DNA of 51,449 nt from Spirogloea muscicola (GCA_009602725.1 WELB01000058.1:112567-164015); one strand, 5' to 3'. Numbered from the stretch's first letter, positions 1 through 10,930 are shown. The notes: generated from the sequence alone by a model not told the origin. A program made the numbers and translations.

Positions 1-23
1 GGCCCGCCCCGGCCCCCCCCGCG

Positions 24-3000
24 ATGCCGGCGGAGGCCCCCCGCGTGAGCAGCAGCCCCTCGCAGGCGCCGTCCGCCATGGCGCTCCCGCTGCCCATGCC
101 GCGCCGCGCACAGCTGCTTACCGGCGCCCCGCCCCGCCTCCGCGCAGGACTACGCGTACGTGAGCCTCGCGGACGCCGAGACGTCCATCGACCAGCGCGT
201 GCACTTCCACGCCGTCGTCGAGCACGCCGAGCCGCCCAAGGACACGCGCGGCCGCGGTGAGGCCGCCTCCGAGCCGCAGCTGCGCGCGCGTCACAAGGGC
301 TTGATCCAGCTTCCAGTCCCGCAGCTGGCCACTCGCGGCCGCCGCGGCGGATGTGTTGTCTTGAGATCACAGTGTGGGAGCTGCGTCGACGCGGAGTGCC
401 AGCAGCGGCTTGCGCCAAGGGGTGCCGCCATTGCTGGCGCCTCGCCCCTCCAGCCCGCTCATGCACTGCGTGGCTCATAGTTGGCGCAACCATGTCTGGT
501 GTCTGGCTCTCAAGGCAAGGGCAGCCTCTTACGCAAAGCTGCGCTTATGATCGCGTGCTTCCTGCACGCAGACAAGATGTGCACGCTGGTCGTCCGGGAT
601 ATGAGCCGCAGCAACCCGGGCCTGCGCGTCATATGCTTCGCGCCCACTTTTGAGCAGCTGCCCGCAGTCAGGGCTCCAGGCGACATCATTCGCTTCCACC
701 GCATTCATGTCAGCCTCATTCCTGGCCCCTTTTATCCATGTGGTGCTTTTAGCTCCAGCAGCTCTTATCCAGCAGCGTTCAACAAGCTATGTAATGCATA
801 TGGGAGGGCGAGCCTCTGCTCCGCTAGGCTTCCCGCAGGCAGTCGCAGGCAGGGCAGCTGCTTCAGCAAGCCGGTCACAAGGTCCAGAGTTGGGAGAGGG
901 TCATTTGGGGCCTACCCAGTGTACTCGCAGCCCGCGCTGTGTGCTGTGTACAACTCAGTCGCGCAAAGCAGCGGTGCAGATGCTCACCCACAATGGTGCC
1001 CCGCAAGCGCAAGCCCACATCAAGGCAGGCTGCAGCTTCGTCCTCTTTGAAGGCCAGCGGGATGGCTCCATGGTCCCATACCACAAGTCCTCGAAAGAGT
1101 ACACCCCCGGAGGCTCACTGGAAATGAAAGCCGTGGAGATCCTCAGGGCGTGGGCGTTGAACAACCCTGTCAACATCAGTGCGTGCCTTTGCCTTTCAAG
1201 TGGCCTCTCACTACCAGACTCCAATTTGCCTTTGGTTGTCCTGCTGTGAATGATTCCCCGTGCTGCAGTTGTGCAAGAGTTTAGAGTGTTTGTACATTGT
1301 CTTGGTCACAGATATGACAAGCGTCCTGCCTTTCCAGGGCCCAAGCAGTACTTGACTAGTATTGAAGGAGTGAAGCACGACACCTTCTTCGACCTCTATT
1401 GCAAGGTCCGTTTGGCTTTTGCTTTGCATGCTTCCGCCCAAGCAGAGCTTGCTCACAGGTTGTCTTTGTGGAGCTATATCACATGAGCTTCTCACTCTAG
1501 CTGACAAGACTGCTCAAGGACTCGTGCAGATCGTGTTTGTTGACCAGCGAGAGTATGACGGGGCCGTGATGATGTATGCTTGGGATGGCACGGATGCGCC
1601 ACCAACTCCTTTGCAGGCCAGTGAGTTCAGCAAGGCATTTTGTCACGTGGTGCCAGTCCCTGCGGCCTTTACTAGTTGCCAACAGGATACATACTTGCTC
1701 GCAGGCAAGCTGAATGGCTGCACTACATCTCTGACGTGCGGCGCAGGAGGAGCAGCAGGAGGACGCCAGTGCCGGTCCGGCCCCTCCCTCCCGATTCCCT
1801 CCACTTCCTTACGAAGTTCTCAGGCAGATTCCTACTCTTGGCACCACCTTGCCGGTGGTCTTTGCAGTGGCAAGGGAGGAGTTGCCTCAACCATTGCCTC
1901 GGGAGGGCGACTGGGTGCGCTTCCGGAACCTGCGCTGCTGGCTCTCTCCTGAGGGCATGTATGAAGCAATTTTTGCAAGGGCGAGCAAGGTGTACCATCT
2001 GCGGCCTGATACACCCCAGTTGCAGGAGATTACCAGGTAGCTGCAGAGTTGTCGCTGTATTTGTCGCTCACAATTTACGCGCCCCATCTTTGCTCTTGGG
2101 CATCATATCACATCTTGCTGTATGCGTAATCTCCTTTCAAATCTGCACTTGCCACCACTTTGGAGTGATTGTAAGCACTTGTTGTGCATGATCTCAAGAG
2201 CATATGATGCTCGGAAAGAGAAGGCTGACCTGCGAAATCCAACAAGCATTCCGCCCTGGATACAGGCAGACTCCCTTTCTTTGACCAGTGAGTATTGGTG
2301 GTCATGTCAATGTTCGAGCTGAGGGTCGAGCTGCTGGTCCTGAAAGGCTTCCTTTGTTGAGCTTGTCTTTCTTAAAAAGGGTCACACTTGATCATCTCGT
2401 GAACACTGTGATCTGCAGTAACGGACCATGAGAACGTGGGTTACATGCCACTGCGCGAGGTGCTTGCGCATCCCGAGGTTTAATTTTCCTCCTCTGATGG
2501 CCTCTACAAACAAGACAATGCTCATATCCCGTCCTGAAGTCTGTCAATGGTTTTAACCATATGACATTGTGTGGCCTACTGCAGGTCACTCACAAGTTCC
2601 GCTGTGTTGTCCGGCTCGTAGACCTGTGGCCAAGACAGGTAGAGCACTTCTGTATGTTGCGGAGAAAATCATCCCAACCAGGAAATGGGACAAGTGCGAC
2701 TCCTTGTGCAGTTGGAGAGTTGTACTGCTACCGACTCCTCCTGACATTGGAAGATCCTACCGCTCGTGTCCAAGCATGGCTGGTGGGGGAAGATGGGGTC
2801 AGTGACTGTGCTGTTCGCAAACAAGAAGGAATGTCATGAGGTCTCATCTGCAGTGCTATTGTTGAGCAGCCTTAGTGGCTGTGCGAAACGTGTTACAAGG
2901 TCAAATCTGAGTGAAAGTGCAACAGTGCCCTACTGCCTGTTGTACAGTCATTGGTCTATTCTGCATTCATGCAACAGGTGTGGTGGATTGCAGCGCCAGA

Positions 3001-3301
3001 GGCTGCTGTAACATGCTCACCCAGGTCCTTATGTCAGTTTCACCTAAGCGAAGTTGTGTGAACACGTCAGGTGAAGTTCTTCAACGGCCACCCTCCGGCC
3101 GACTTTCACCAGCCAAGCGCCACCGCAGACGCCCTCAGGCGCAAGGTCTGGCGGCTCCTGGGCCAGGCAGATGACAGTGGCACTGCCAAGGGGAAGAAAG
3201 ACCCTTCCTGGATGAAGTGCTGCCTCAAGTCGTACTATGTGGACAAGGCCTGCCCACGGACGTCCCGTCTGTATAGTGTCTTTGGCACAACCATGGTGTG
3301 A
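24..3301 (+). CDS. POT1: POT1, protection of telomeres 1 (spliced, about 11 exons)
   Basis: POT1 binds the single-stranded G-rich telomere overhang and controls telomerase access in the nucleus. Proposed exons are 24-44, 148-256, 572-708, 980-1178, 1338-1405, 1530-1620, about 1817-2036, 2199-2287, 2419-2477, 2585-2797 and 3071-3301. Their phases agree and give about 478 residues, close to plant POT1. The first OB fold shows DYAYVSLADAE, KMCTLVVRDMSRSN and APGDIIRFHRIH. The second shows VMMYAWDGTDAPP and EGDWVRFRNLRCW. The C-terminal part shows HKFRCVVRLVDLWP, YRLLLTLEDPTARVQAW and WMKCCLKSYYV. Exon 1 codes only seven residues; ATG at 24 was chosen because GTGAGC at 45 and the acceptor before 148 splice in phase 0. 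The exon 6/7 junction is uncertain: a GC donor at 1617 with an acceptor at 1747 also keeps frame (about 500 residues). Identity is firm, exon edges less so. Confidence 0.9.
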
Positions 3302-3447
3302 TCGACCATCCTTCTTGGGCACCAGTTCCGACAAAGCCAAACCCTTATTACTGCTTACACAGGCATGCATTCGCCACTCTGACTATTCAGGGGTTGATAC
3401 TGCCCCAAGTGTTGGTTTTTGCACCTGAACAAGTTCAGGTGATGTTA
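3302..3447. other. 3' flank of POT1
   Basis: Non-coding sequence after the POT1 stop codon, presumably 3' UTR. I see no conserved ORF or RNA gene here. Confidence 0.5.
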
Positions 3448-3869
3448 ATAGCCACTATTCTTTTGCAGGTCCTAAGTTGGGCCTTGTGAAATGTCTTTGG
3501 ACTTGCGCGTGGTCACTACGCACCCATAGCCTGCAAAGCAACACTTGCAAGCATCTTGATGGTTCACTGCACCCACACCATTGCTTGAAGCAGGCACTAC
3601 GTATTATCTCCGAGCTGGTGACTAACTAGACAATCTGTGACAGCGTATATGATTCTAGGTGAAGTCGATAGCCATATGCTTTTGCAGGTCAGAGGTTGGG
3701 CCCTGAAGTACTCTTGGCCACTGTATGCATCAAAGCCTACAAAGCAACAGCTGCAGGCACCTTGATTGTTCTCTACATTGTACGACACTGATCCTTGAAT
3801 AAGGTGCAGAGGAATCTCCATGTTGGTGACTAGCTAGACAACCTATGACAGCATTTACACGGCTCCTAG
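3448..3869 (+). repeat. Diverged tandem duplication, two units of about 200-210 bp
   Basis: Unit 1 (3448-3660) and unit 2 (3668-3869) run in parallel. Both begin ATAGCCA/ATAGCCAC, followed by TTTTGCAGGTC and GGTTGGGCC or AGTTGGGCC. Both then share GCCTGCAAAGCAACA or GCCTACAAAGCAACA, and end in TTGGTGACTAGCTAGACAA or a close variant, TGTGACAGC or TATGACAGC, and a final CTAG. They differ by many substitutions and small indels, so the duplication is old. The array sits between the convergent POT1 and receptor genes. No coding capacity is evident, and 3870-4333 also shows nothing recognisable. Confidence 0.75.
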
Positions 3870-4333
3870 CTTCAGTGGTCCTCCTTGGAAGCCTAAGCAC
3901 ATGCGGCACAACTGGCATTCTTCTCATGTGGCTGCCTGGCGCAGATAGCATGATGGTGTGGCAACTTTGGAAGGAAGCTGTGTGGGACCGGTATGGCCAC
4001 ACTGGTAGGTTTTGAGTCCAGAGGCGAAAGGATATGCTAAGCGGACTAAGTAAAACAACCACACTGTTAATTATAAAAACAGGAGAGAGCTCTCTTGCCC
4101 AAGCAGCCTGTTGAACTTGGAAGCATGTGGAGGTATTTGGAGTTGGCATAAGGCCGTCCTATCGCCGCCAGTGACAACTACACAGCATCTATGTTTCTGC
4201 TTTGAGCTTCTAGCCTTTGGTCTATACAAATGAGCAAGTTGCATTCAGGGCAAGAGTGCAAGGAGAAACTGTTTATATAGGCTTATCTCTATCCCAAGCG
4301 TGCACGCCCGAACTTGCCTTGGTCTGCTCAGTC

Positions 4334-7300
4334 TCAGAGCATGCGCACAAACTGGGGATCTTGCTCGCGCTTCTTCTTCCGATAATACCAAACCCCCACT
4401 GCAGCAATGGCGGCCGCCACAACCAAGGCTACGATGATGCCGGCAATGGTGCCGCCATTGTCGCTGCCCTTCTTTTTGGACGAAGTTGTCACTGGAGGAG
4501 AATTGCCAGGCTGGGGCAGTGGTGGTGGAGTGAAGCTGCCATCTGCAGGAGGGGGAGAGGACTGGCAGCCAAAGCATGCACAGAGGAGAGTTTCCAAAGT
4601 CAGCAATAGTGAGCTGCTACTGACCCCTGCTGTGCAATGCAGCAATTGCAAGGTGGCTCAATCCCCTTATAGCATTACTATCGGAGAATGGAAGCTCTGC
4701 TACATTATGCACCAACATCATCATCCTTGCGACCAACAGAGGTCAACACCACAGCGAAAGAGCCAACGGAGAGGAACATGCATATCTTATAGCAAGGCCA
4801 ACCACGACAACTTCCAAGTGCTACCAGGTACAAGAAGCCCACGCACAGTTGAGGTGTCATTCTGGAAGTATTCTGGAGCTGCTGCAATTTGCGGAGCGGC
4901 TGGCGCATAAATATGCCGAGCTGTAGCAGGAGAGCAGCAAGGTCGGAGGAGATCCTGCGGAGCCAGCGAAGCTCCATCTTCCTTTACTTCTGCCTTTTTC
5001 TGCAAGGAGCCATCGCAACAGGCACCCACATGGAATCAAGACGGACATTGAATGCTGGGACCAGGAACTAGCAATTGCTCGGCTGATGCAGAAGTTGGCC
5101 GAAAAACATGAGAGATCCTGCGCGGATGTTGTGCTGCTTCAACAGGATGAGGAGCAGAGACATACCTCCCAAGCATACCCAATCAGGTTCACAAAGTCAA
5201 AAATCGGCTTCTCTCCTGCCCCATAGTGCGACTGTCGCTCTCCAGTTTTTGGTTCAAACTGAACCTTGCCAGTACAACCGTTGAATCCTCCCCAATAACC
5301 ATCGCTCAGCTCAGTAGTCACTTGCTCACTGACAACTGGAACGTCTGCCAAACAGAGGGAGAAAAGGCTCAAACCATAGACGAAGCTGTGATGCCGCTTG
5401 TAAGAGCGTGGAGCACACGTCCCGATACATCAAAATCACAGACAGCACACTCAGGGCAAGAGCAGAGCTAACAAAGGGACAAGTAGGAGGACGAGGTGGC
5501 GTACTGTTCTCTGTAAGTGTTTTGAAGACTTCAAAGTAAGCCCTTACAGCATCCCAGAGGTAGGGCACATATGCCCGAGTATGATCAAATCGTGGCGTCA
5601 CATCCAATGTGAGTAGCCCAGGGTATTCATCATGACTCTGTTGCTTCCAGTAATCCGAGTACAATGTGCATGCTGGATCAGTGAGGATCCCACCTGTGCA
5701 GAGTAGAATAATGACATGCTAGACCATCAGAGATAGACCTCTGGGTGAAGGCTCAATGCACAGCTGCTCACTGTCTGCTACATGCAGTTACTCTGTTCTA
5801 AAATGGCTTCTCTACCTCCTATCCTTCATTGTAAAGTCAACACCCAGGCACAATCACTGTATTAAGCTTTTCCAACAACACGCTCTGCTGGTTTTCTCTT
5901 TGAAGAGCCCTGCACTGAGACTAACTTGCAAAAGTGAACAAGCAGCCAAACTCACCGTACGGAGCTACTCCCATTTCGCCTTGAAGAGGTGTGACAAGCT
6001 GGGCGATTGGATCCACTGCAGAGTCGCGCCAACAGAATATCAGCAAAAGCACATGTAAGCCCACCACATTCATAAATTTGACTGACGAGATTGTCTATCC
6101 TGACATTGCTTTGTCCTGTGACTGCTAGTTACGCTTGGACCTGTTTTTAACAGATCACTGCACTGATGCAACATTGGAAGAATGCCCAACATCAGCGTCT
6201 AATGTACAGCATCCGAGCATTGTCAAGGATGGTTGTCAAGATTCATTGTCAAGAGGAACACGAATGCAACTAGAAATACAGTATGTCTTATGGTGCCAGA
6301 TCCTTGTCACCTTCGCCGACCAGATCAAAAGCCGTCACCCCATCAGAGCCAAGGTACCACCATGGGTACTTGGTATAATTCTGCAGCAAAAAATACAACG
6401 TGGCACTCAAACATACTATAATAAATGGCAAGAGCAACTGCCAGCAAGTCCATACACACAGATTTGGTGGCAGAATAGAGGCGCTGTCACCAACTACAGA
6501 CGAGCAGTAGATTTCTATGCAATGCTTGGAACTGCATGACAATCTGGTAAGAGCAGTGAAGCTTCTGAGGCTGATTATGAAGCAGGCTTGGACTAATCAA
6601 ACAGATGTGATGATACGCAGACTATACGAGGGCTTCGAATACCCACTTTCTTGACAGCATAACTGAAGAGAGTCTCAGTATCCTTGGGATTCATCACCAG
6701 GACCATGATTGGTGGCGATGTGATGTCAAACTCAGAGTACACCTTGTCGAAGTCCGTATCTTCGCGACCATCAATAGTGAGCATCTGTACTGACCTTGAT
6801 CCTCCGCTTTTTGCTACTTGCTGTCACAAATATCAATCAGTAAAGGGGCGTAAGCTGACACCTCCATGCTGCAAGACTTAACAATACCGAAGGCTTGGCT
6901 GAAGTCCATTAACTGAATGCATAATGAGAGAAAGCTCCTCACCTGAATGTCATATGACAACCCTTCTCCATAGGAATCGCCACTGAAGTACAAGATAGCC
7001 ACTCTTGGCCAATCAAAATAGTGAAGCTGTGAAAGCGCCATGACAAAGAACCAATACGACAAGCAATAAGTGTAAATGAGCTCTGAGATATGGTATCATA
7101 CATGCCGTGAAGCTCTTAAATGTAGCTGAAAAGCACATCACTGACCCTACACAACAATCCGTGCAGAACAATACAATAAGTAAATCTCATATTGCGGCCT
7201 CTTGCATGGAGATTGCCTACCACAGTGCCAAAGGCATCCTTTTGTTTCTTATCACCATAGCTGCATCAAGAGCAGGTCCAACAGATCAGTACAAGAATGG

Positions 7301-8430
7301 ACGAGCACACTGGTGCACGCAAAAGCACATGAGAGAAAGCAGAAACTGGACCAAAGCATGTGCAGCTCAAGGGCCAGATGCCATAGTAGTATGTGCTGGG
7401 GATACATTGAGTTATACTGAACACTTAAACCCTGTACTTTGACTCCAGGTTGAGCAATGGTGCTCGTAGGTAACATACGCAGTCCGGAAGAAGTAGGGGT
7501 ACACTGAATGGTTCACCAGCCCACCATTGGTGGCTGCAAATGAGATGATAGAGAGCTTGTAATCGCTTGGCAGCTTCGATGCTCCACGAGCAGAATCCGT
7601 GCAAGCTGGCCCCACAATACCAGCAACTCCTTGGGCAGCCAGCTTCTGTTGGCTCCAGCACAGAGTCTTGTGTGAGAGCATGCCTTTTGTATGGTCAATA
7701 TTGACAAGAGAGGTGGAGGGTTGTCATATCGTTACTTGTCACAGGCGGGTGCGTGGGAAGTCATTCACAGGAATTGCTATGTGTACTAATTGCTCCGAGA
7801 TGTATTTCTGCACAGGCTAACTAAGTAGGAGGGCAAGTGCTGGAACTCACAAGGGCAGCATCTTGAGCCTTTGCAAAGTCGCAGTCCGAGGACATGTAGA
7901 TCGGCTCAACCTGGAACTCAGTGTATTGACCATTGAGCACCTCAACTGCCACTCTGGCAGCGCTGTGCCTGCAGCAAATGCACAAGGCTGGGTTGGCATC
8001 AGAATGACAGTATAGAACTGACAATGTGTTGTATACCACTTGCTTGCCGGCCGCGAGGGACCTTGGCGGCTTTCATTAAGACACAGAGAGCGAGACACAA
8101 TCTCATTCTTGCCAAGAACTAGCCCATGACTGGTCGTTGCAATGGACGTTTGAGTGGTGCCACTGGTAGCACGACAGCTGGCGCAAGAGACACGTCAGTT
8201 CCCATCGCTGAACCTTGAACCCGCCGTCTGAGAGACCGTAGTGCCGCCAGGAGGAGGAGAGAAGTGCATATTCACCACTCGTTGGCCAAGCGAGCCGGAA
8301 TGGCTGCTTCGGCAGAGCCCGTGGTGGAGGGCAGCAGAAAGCCGAGCTTGATGGAATCGGCAGCGCGCGCAGACGGCGCCGCGGCGGCGCAGAGCACCGC
8401 AACGAGCGCCACGATCCGCAGCGCCGCCAT
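4334..8430 (-). CDS. Single-pass receptor-like protein with ANF-receptor (type I periplasmic-binding) ectodomain
   Basis: Proposed exons, 5' to 3', are 8430-8276, 7968-7851, 7645-7479, 7260-7221, 7026-6828, 6789-6647, 6380-6311, 6015-5956, 5693-5505, 5344-5166, 4999-4832 and 4561-4334. All phases agree, giving about 561-571 residues. A signal peptide (MAALRIVALVAVLCAAAAPS) leads into SIKLGFLLP. ANF-receptor hallmarks follow: AARVAVEVLNG, SSDCDFAKAQDAA, GVAGIVGPACTDSA, YPYFFRTA, DWPRVAILY, PPIMVLVMNPKD, YPWWYLGSDG, FNGCTGKVQF. A Pro-rich stalk precedes one membrane helix (AGIIVALVVAAAIAAVGVWY) and a 15-residue basic tail. There is no 7TM, kinase, cyclase or ion-channel module, so it is not a plant glutamate-receptor-like channel. 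The ligand cannot be read from sequence. The layout resembles natriuretic-peptide clearance receptors. Fold assignment is confident; function is unknown. Confidence 0.85.
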
Positions 8431-8639
8431 GACACCGCGGGCGCCGCCGCCGCCGCCGCCGCCACCGCCCGAAAGAGGGCCGCTCCGAGCGCGGGCCTGG
8501 GCGGCCTTGGGGTGGCAGCTGAGAGGGTGAGGAATGGAGGTCCTGGCAGATCCTCAGTTCCAGCGACCAATTCCGGGGATTAGATGCGGGGCCCACCCTC
8601 ACCCGGCTCTCGGCTTGATGGGAATGCGGCTTGCCTACA
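8431..8639 (-). promoter_or_regulatory. GC-rich 5' region of the receptor gene with (GCC)n run
   Basis: The stretch just upstream of the receptor ATG begins with a (GCC)n run at 8441-8467 and stays GC-rich. It probably holds the 5' UTR and core promoter. No TATA box is evident. Repeat-derived sequence begins near 8640. Confidence 0.4.
8441..8467. repeat. (GCC)n microsatellite upstream of receptor ATG
   Basis: Nearly pure GCC repeat beginning 11 bp upstream of the receptor start codon, so probably in the 5' UTR. Confidence 0.85.
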
Positions 8640-9968
8640 TGTAAAAGCAGTGAGCTCTTCCAAAAAGGTGGGGGGGGGCCTGTGAAAAGCCAGCCCAGGA
8701 AGGGACGAACAAGGTCAACACGGCCGAAAGAAGAAGTGGCACTCCCAATGGGAGCAAGGGCTGTGAAAGAAAGGCAACATCTCGCGCCTTTTCAATGGCG
8801 GCCGCCGATCGGGTCGCACCCCACCATCCGCGCCGCCGCCGTCGAGGGGAGCACGCCCGCCGCCGTGCCTCGGCGCGCGGCGGCGCCACCAACCATGGCG
8901 CGCGCCACCGCCGCCGCCTTTTCGTACCTGGGGTGTCCGTTGCGCCTTCCCCCCCCTGAGTGTCGTGTCCACGATCCCCCCCACCCCCCCCGGGCCTTCA
9001 CATGGGGAAAGAAGAAAGCGCGGCCAGATTGACTGGTGGCAGGGAAAGCCCAAGACCAAGGAAATTCCCAAAGAGAAAGTGCTCGCCCATTGAGAATGGG
9101 GCTGGAAAAGCCAGCCCCTATCCCAAAACCTTCCCCGGGCCTCTTTGGCCTTGGGTTGTTTCAATACACGCACGTTCCCCGGGCCCACTACCGGCGCTGT
9201 CCCTCTCCTCCAGGGAAAAGATCGTGTATTAGAAAGAAATGTAGGCCAAATGGCCCAGGTACAAAGGCAAGCACATCTAAAATCTACATAACCTACAGCA
9301 GATTGACCCGCTCAATAACCACGGGTCAAAACATAAAGGTCACAACTCGATGCATGAATACTAGATGCCAGGAACGGAGCCCTTCTGCCACCTACTAGAG
9401 CTCGCCCAGCTTTCTGGTGCAAGGCACTAGCCTGAGCACGCTGCAAACAGGCCGAAACTCGTCGTCGCAAGAGCGACAGATATGCAGCTGGCAAGCCCAT
9501 CTCAGCCGGAAACACATCTGCGCGTCGAGTGTAGCCTAGATTGGCAATGTTTTGAAGCAGAGTGTGGAAGCGAGGACCCAGACAGCCAAAGATGTCGATT
9601 GCAGCTGGCAAGAGTTGATCGCATTGGGGGTAATCGGAGTAATGCCGCAGTTTTCTTTGCTCTGCTCCGCCCACTGCGTGCCCAGCAATGTGTGTTGATG
9701 CTGGGCCTTTATATGCCTCCGTAACAACAACGTCGACCAGGGCCCGTGGTCCTCCACCAGGTTGCACGCCCACAATGTCAAGTGTGCGGCGATGATGACG
9801 TCCCTGGGCGTCCGTGGTGATAGGCATGATATTGTTGACTTCCACGACCGCACGGTAGCCGGCGTCGCGCATCAAGCCCGCCAGGGCATCGCGAAGAAGG
9901 TTGTGAATGCCCACCACTTCTGGTCCTCCAGGCACACCCCTGCGTCTGTTGGCTTCTCCCCGTCTTCA
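8640..9968 (-). mobile_element. 5'-truncated LINE-like retroelement with 3' tail
   Basis: On the minus strand a truncated ORF (9967-9312) is followed by about 670 bp of non-coding tail. The tail carries at least two stem-loops: a perfect 8-bp stem at 9098-9105/9111-9118, and the GGGCTGGC...CAGGCC form at 8676-8696. The same stem-loop recurs in the dispersed repeats of the window. No reverse-transcriptase domain remains. A 5' truncation is typical of target-primed retrotransposition. Calling it LINE-like is inference from the ORF and tail; target-site duplications were not identified. Confidence 0.6.
9312..9967 (-). pseudogene. C-terminal remnant of a retroelement polyprotein (endonuclease-like region)
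   Basis: About 217 residues are open after an in-frame TGA near 9968; no natural start remains. It resembles the region that follows the reverse transcriptase in many algal and fungal retroelement proteins. RRTLDIVGVQPGGGPRALVD and VVVTEAYKGPAS correspond to the part of restriction-endonuclease-like folds holding acidic residues. A helical segment with AEQRKLRHYSDYPQCDQLLP and FGCLGPRFHTLLQNIA matches the usual 'yyy...F.P...e.fG..G' block. It ends in DLYVLTRGY and a stop. Echoes of this terminal motif (DLRLLTRDY) appear as translated fragments in other repeat copies of the window. Family assignment is from memory of conserved motifs only. Confidence 0.55.
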
Positions 9969-10018
9969 ATCCCCCGTGCACAATCTCCTCTTGGGGGATA
10001 GTTTTTCTCTCGATACAC

Positions 10019-10930
10019 CAGCGTGCTGGGCGTGCACTAGGCCAGGCTAATGGCTTCCTTGCTGGTGGTCTGGCTCCTCAGCTTAGCTTGTCAGATATGT
10101 ATTTGCTCACCAGAAGATATCAGTGCCCCCCTTGCCAGCTCATTCCGTTATCAGGACTTTTGTAAGGCTTGAATTGGCCTCCCTTTCAATTTCATGCGCA
10201 CCGCGCGCTTTCTTCTTCCCAAAAAGATAAGAAAGCTGGGCTGGCCGCTCACAGTCGTGTCCCTGCTACGAACAGTACTGACTTGGTTCTAGCCCTTCAG
10301 ACCTCTCGCTCTGGCCAGGGGACCCGCAACCCGGAGACTAACTTCTCTGACCTGCGGCTGCTCAACAAGGTTACTGAGTGCTTCGTGGCTACTTGTGCCA
10401 CTGTGTGCTTTAGAGATTTCTCTGGCCTGTTCGATCTGTCCATTATCTTTCTGGGCTGGCCTCTCACAGCCACCGGTCTCTAATGGAGGCGTCTTCATGT
10501 TGTTCATTCCTTCGGGCTGGCCTCTCACAGCCATTGCCATCCCTTGGAAGGGCTATTTCTTTGGGCTGGCCTCCTACAGCCACTGCAGTACGTTGGAAAC
10601 GCTGTTTCTTGATTTGGCCTCCCTTTCAATGTGAACCGTGCACATTTTCGTATTTGCGTGCTGGGCGAGTTTTAAGTCAGGCCACTGGCTTCTTTGCCGG
10701 TACTCGGCTACCCAGTCTAGCCTTTCAACATTGACGTTGCACAGTCATTGGTACTGACGTCCCCCTTTCAGCCTGCATTCACACTCTTACCTGAGCATAG
10801 GACTCTTTACATGTAGCACCAATTGTTGCACTAGATTGCCTGAAAAGTATGCTGGCTTGATGGCCTCCACTCAATTCATGCGCACTGTGCACCTCTTCTC
10901 AGAAAGCTTGCTCCCTGCTATAACGTCCTG
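10019..10930 (+). repeat. Cluster of dispersed-repeat modules, plus orientation
   Basis: At least two module series lie head to tail. One has CAGCGTGCTGGGCGTGCAC, GGCCAGGCTAATGGCTTC, GTCAGATATGTATTTGCTCA and TTGGCCTCCCTTTCAATTTC ending in CGCACCGCGCGC (10019-10212). Another has ACCCGGAGACTAACTTCT, GACCTGCGGCTGCTCAAC (10320-10370), then three stem-loop units (10436-10616), a second TTGGCCTCCCTTTCAAT block (10614) and a second GCGTGCTGGGCG block (10656). A weaker copy of the GGCCTCC...CAATTCATGCGCAC block is at 10861-10893. It fills most of the gap between the retroelement remnant and ORC4. Confidence 0.7.

Noticed and set aside
4705-4977. 90-residue minus-strand frame that looks membrane-like
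   Set aside because: Out of frame with the receptor exon 4832-4999, which joins its neighbours in phase; the hydrophobic stretch lies partly in an intron.
8715-9188. 157-residue minus-strand frame after the retroelement ORF
   Set aside because: It overlaps the non-coding tail with poly-C/G runs and stem-loops; no conserved motif.
10019-10930. LTR retrotransposon interpretation of the repeats
   Set aside because: No paired identical LTRs, gag, protease or integrase were seen; tail stem-loops and 5' truncation fit a LINE better.
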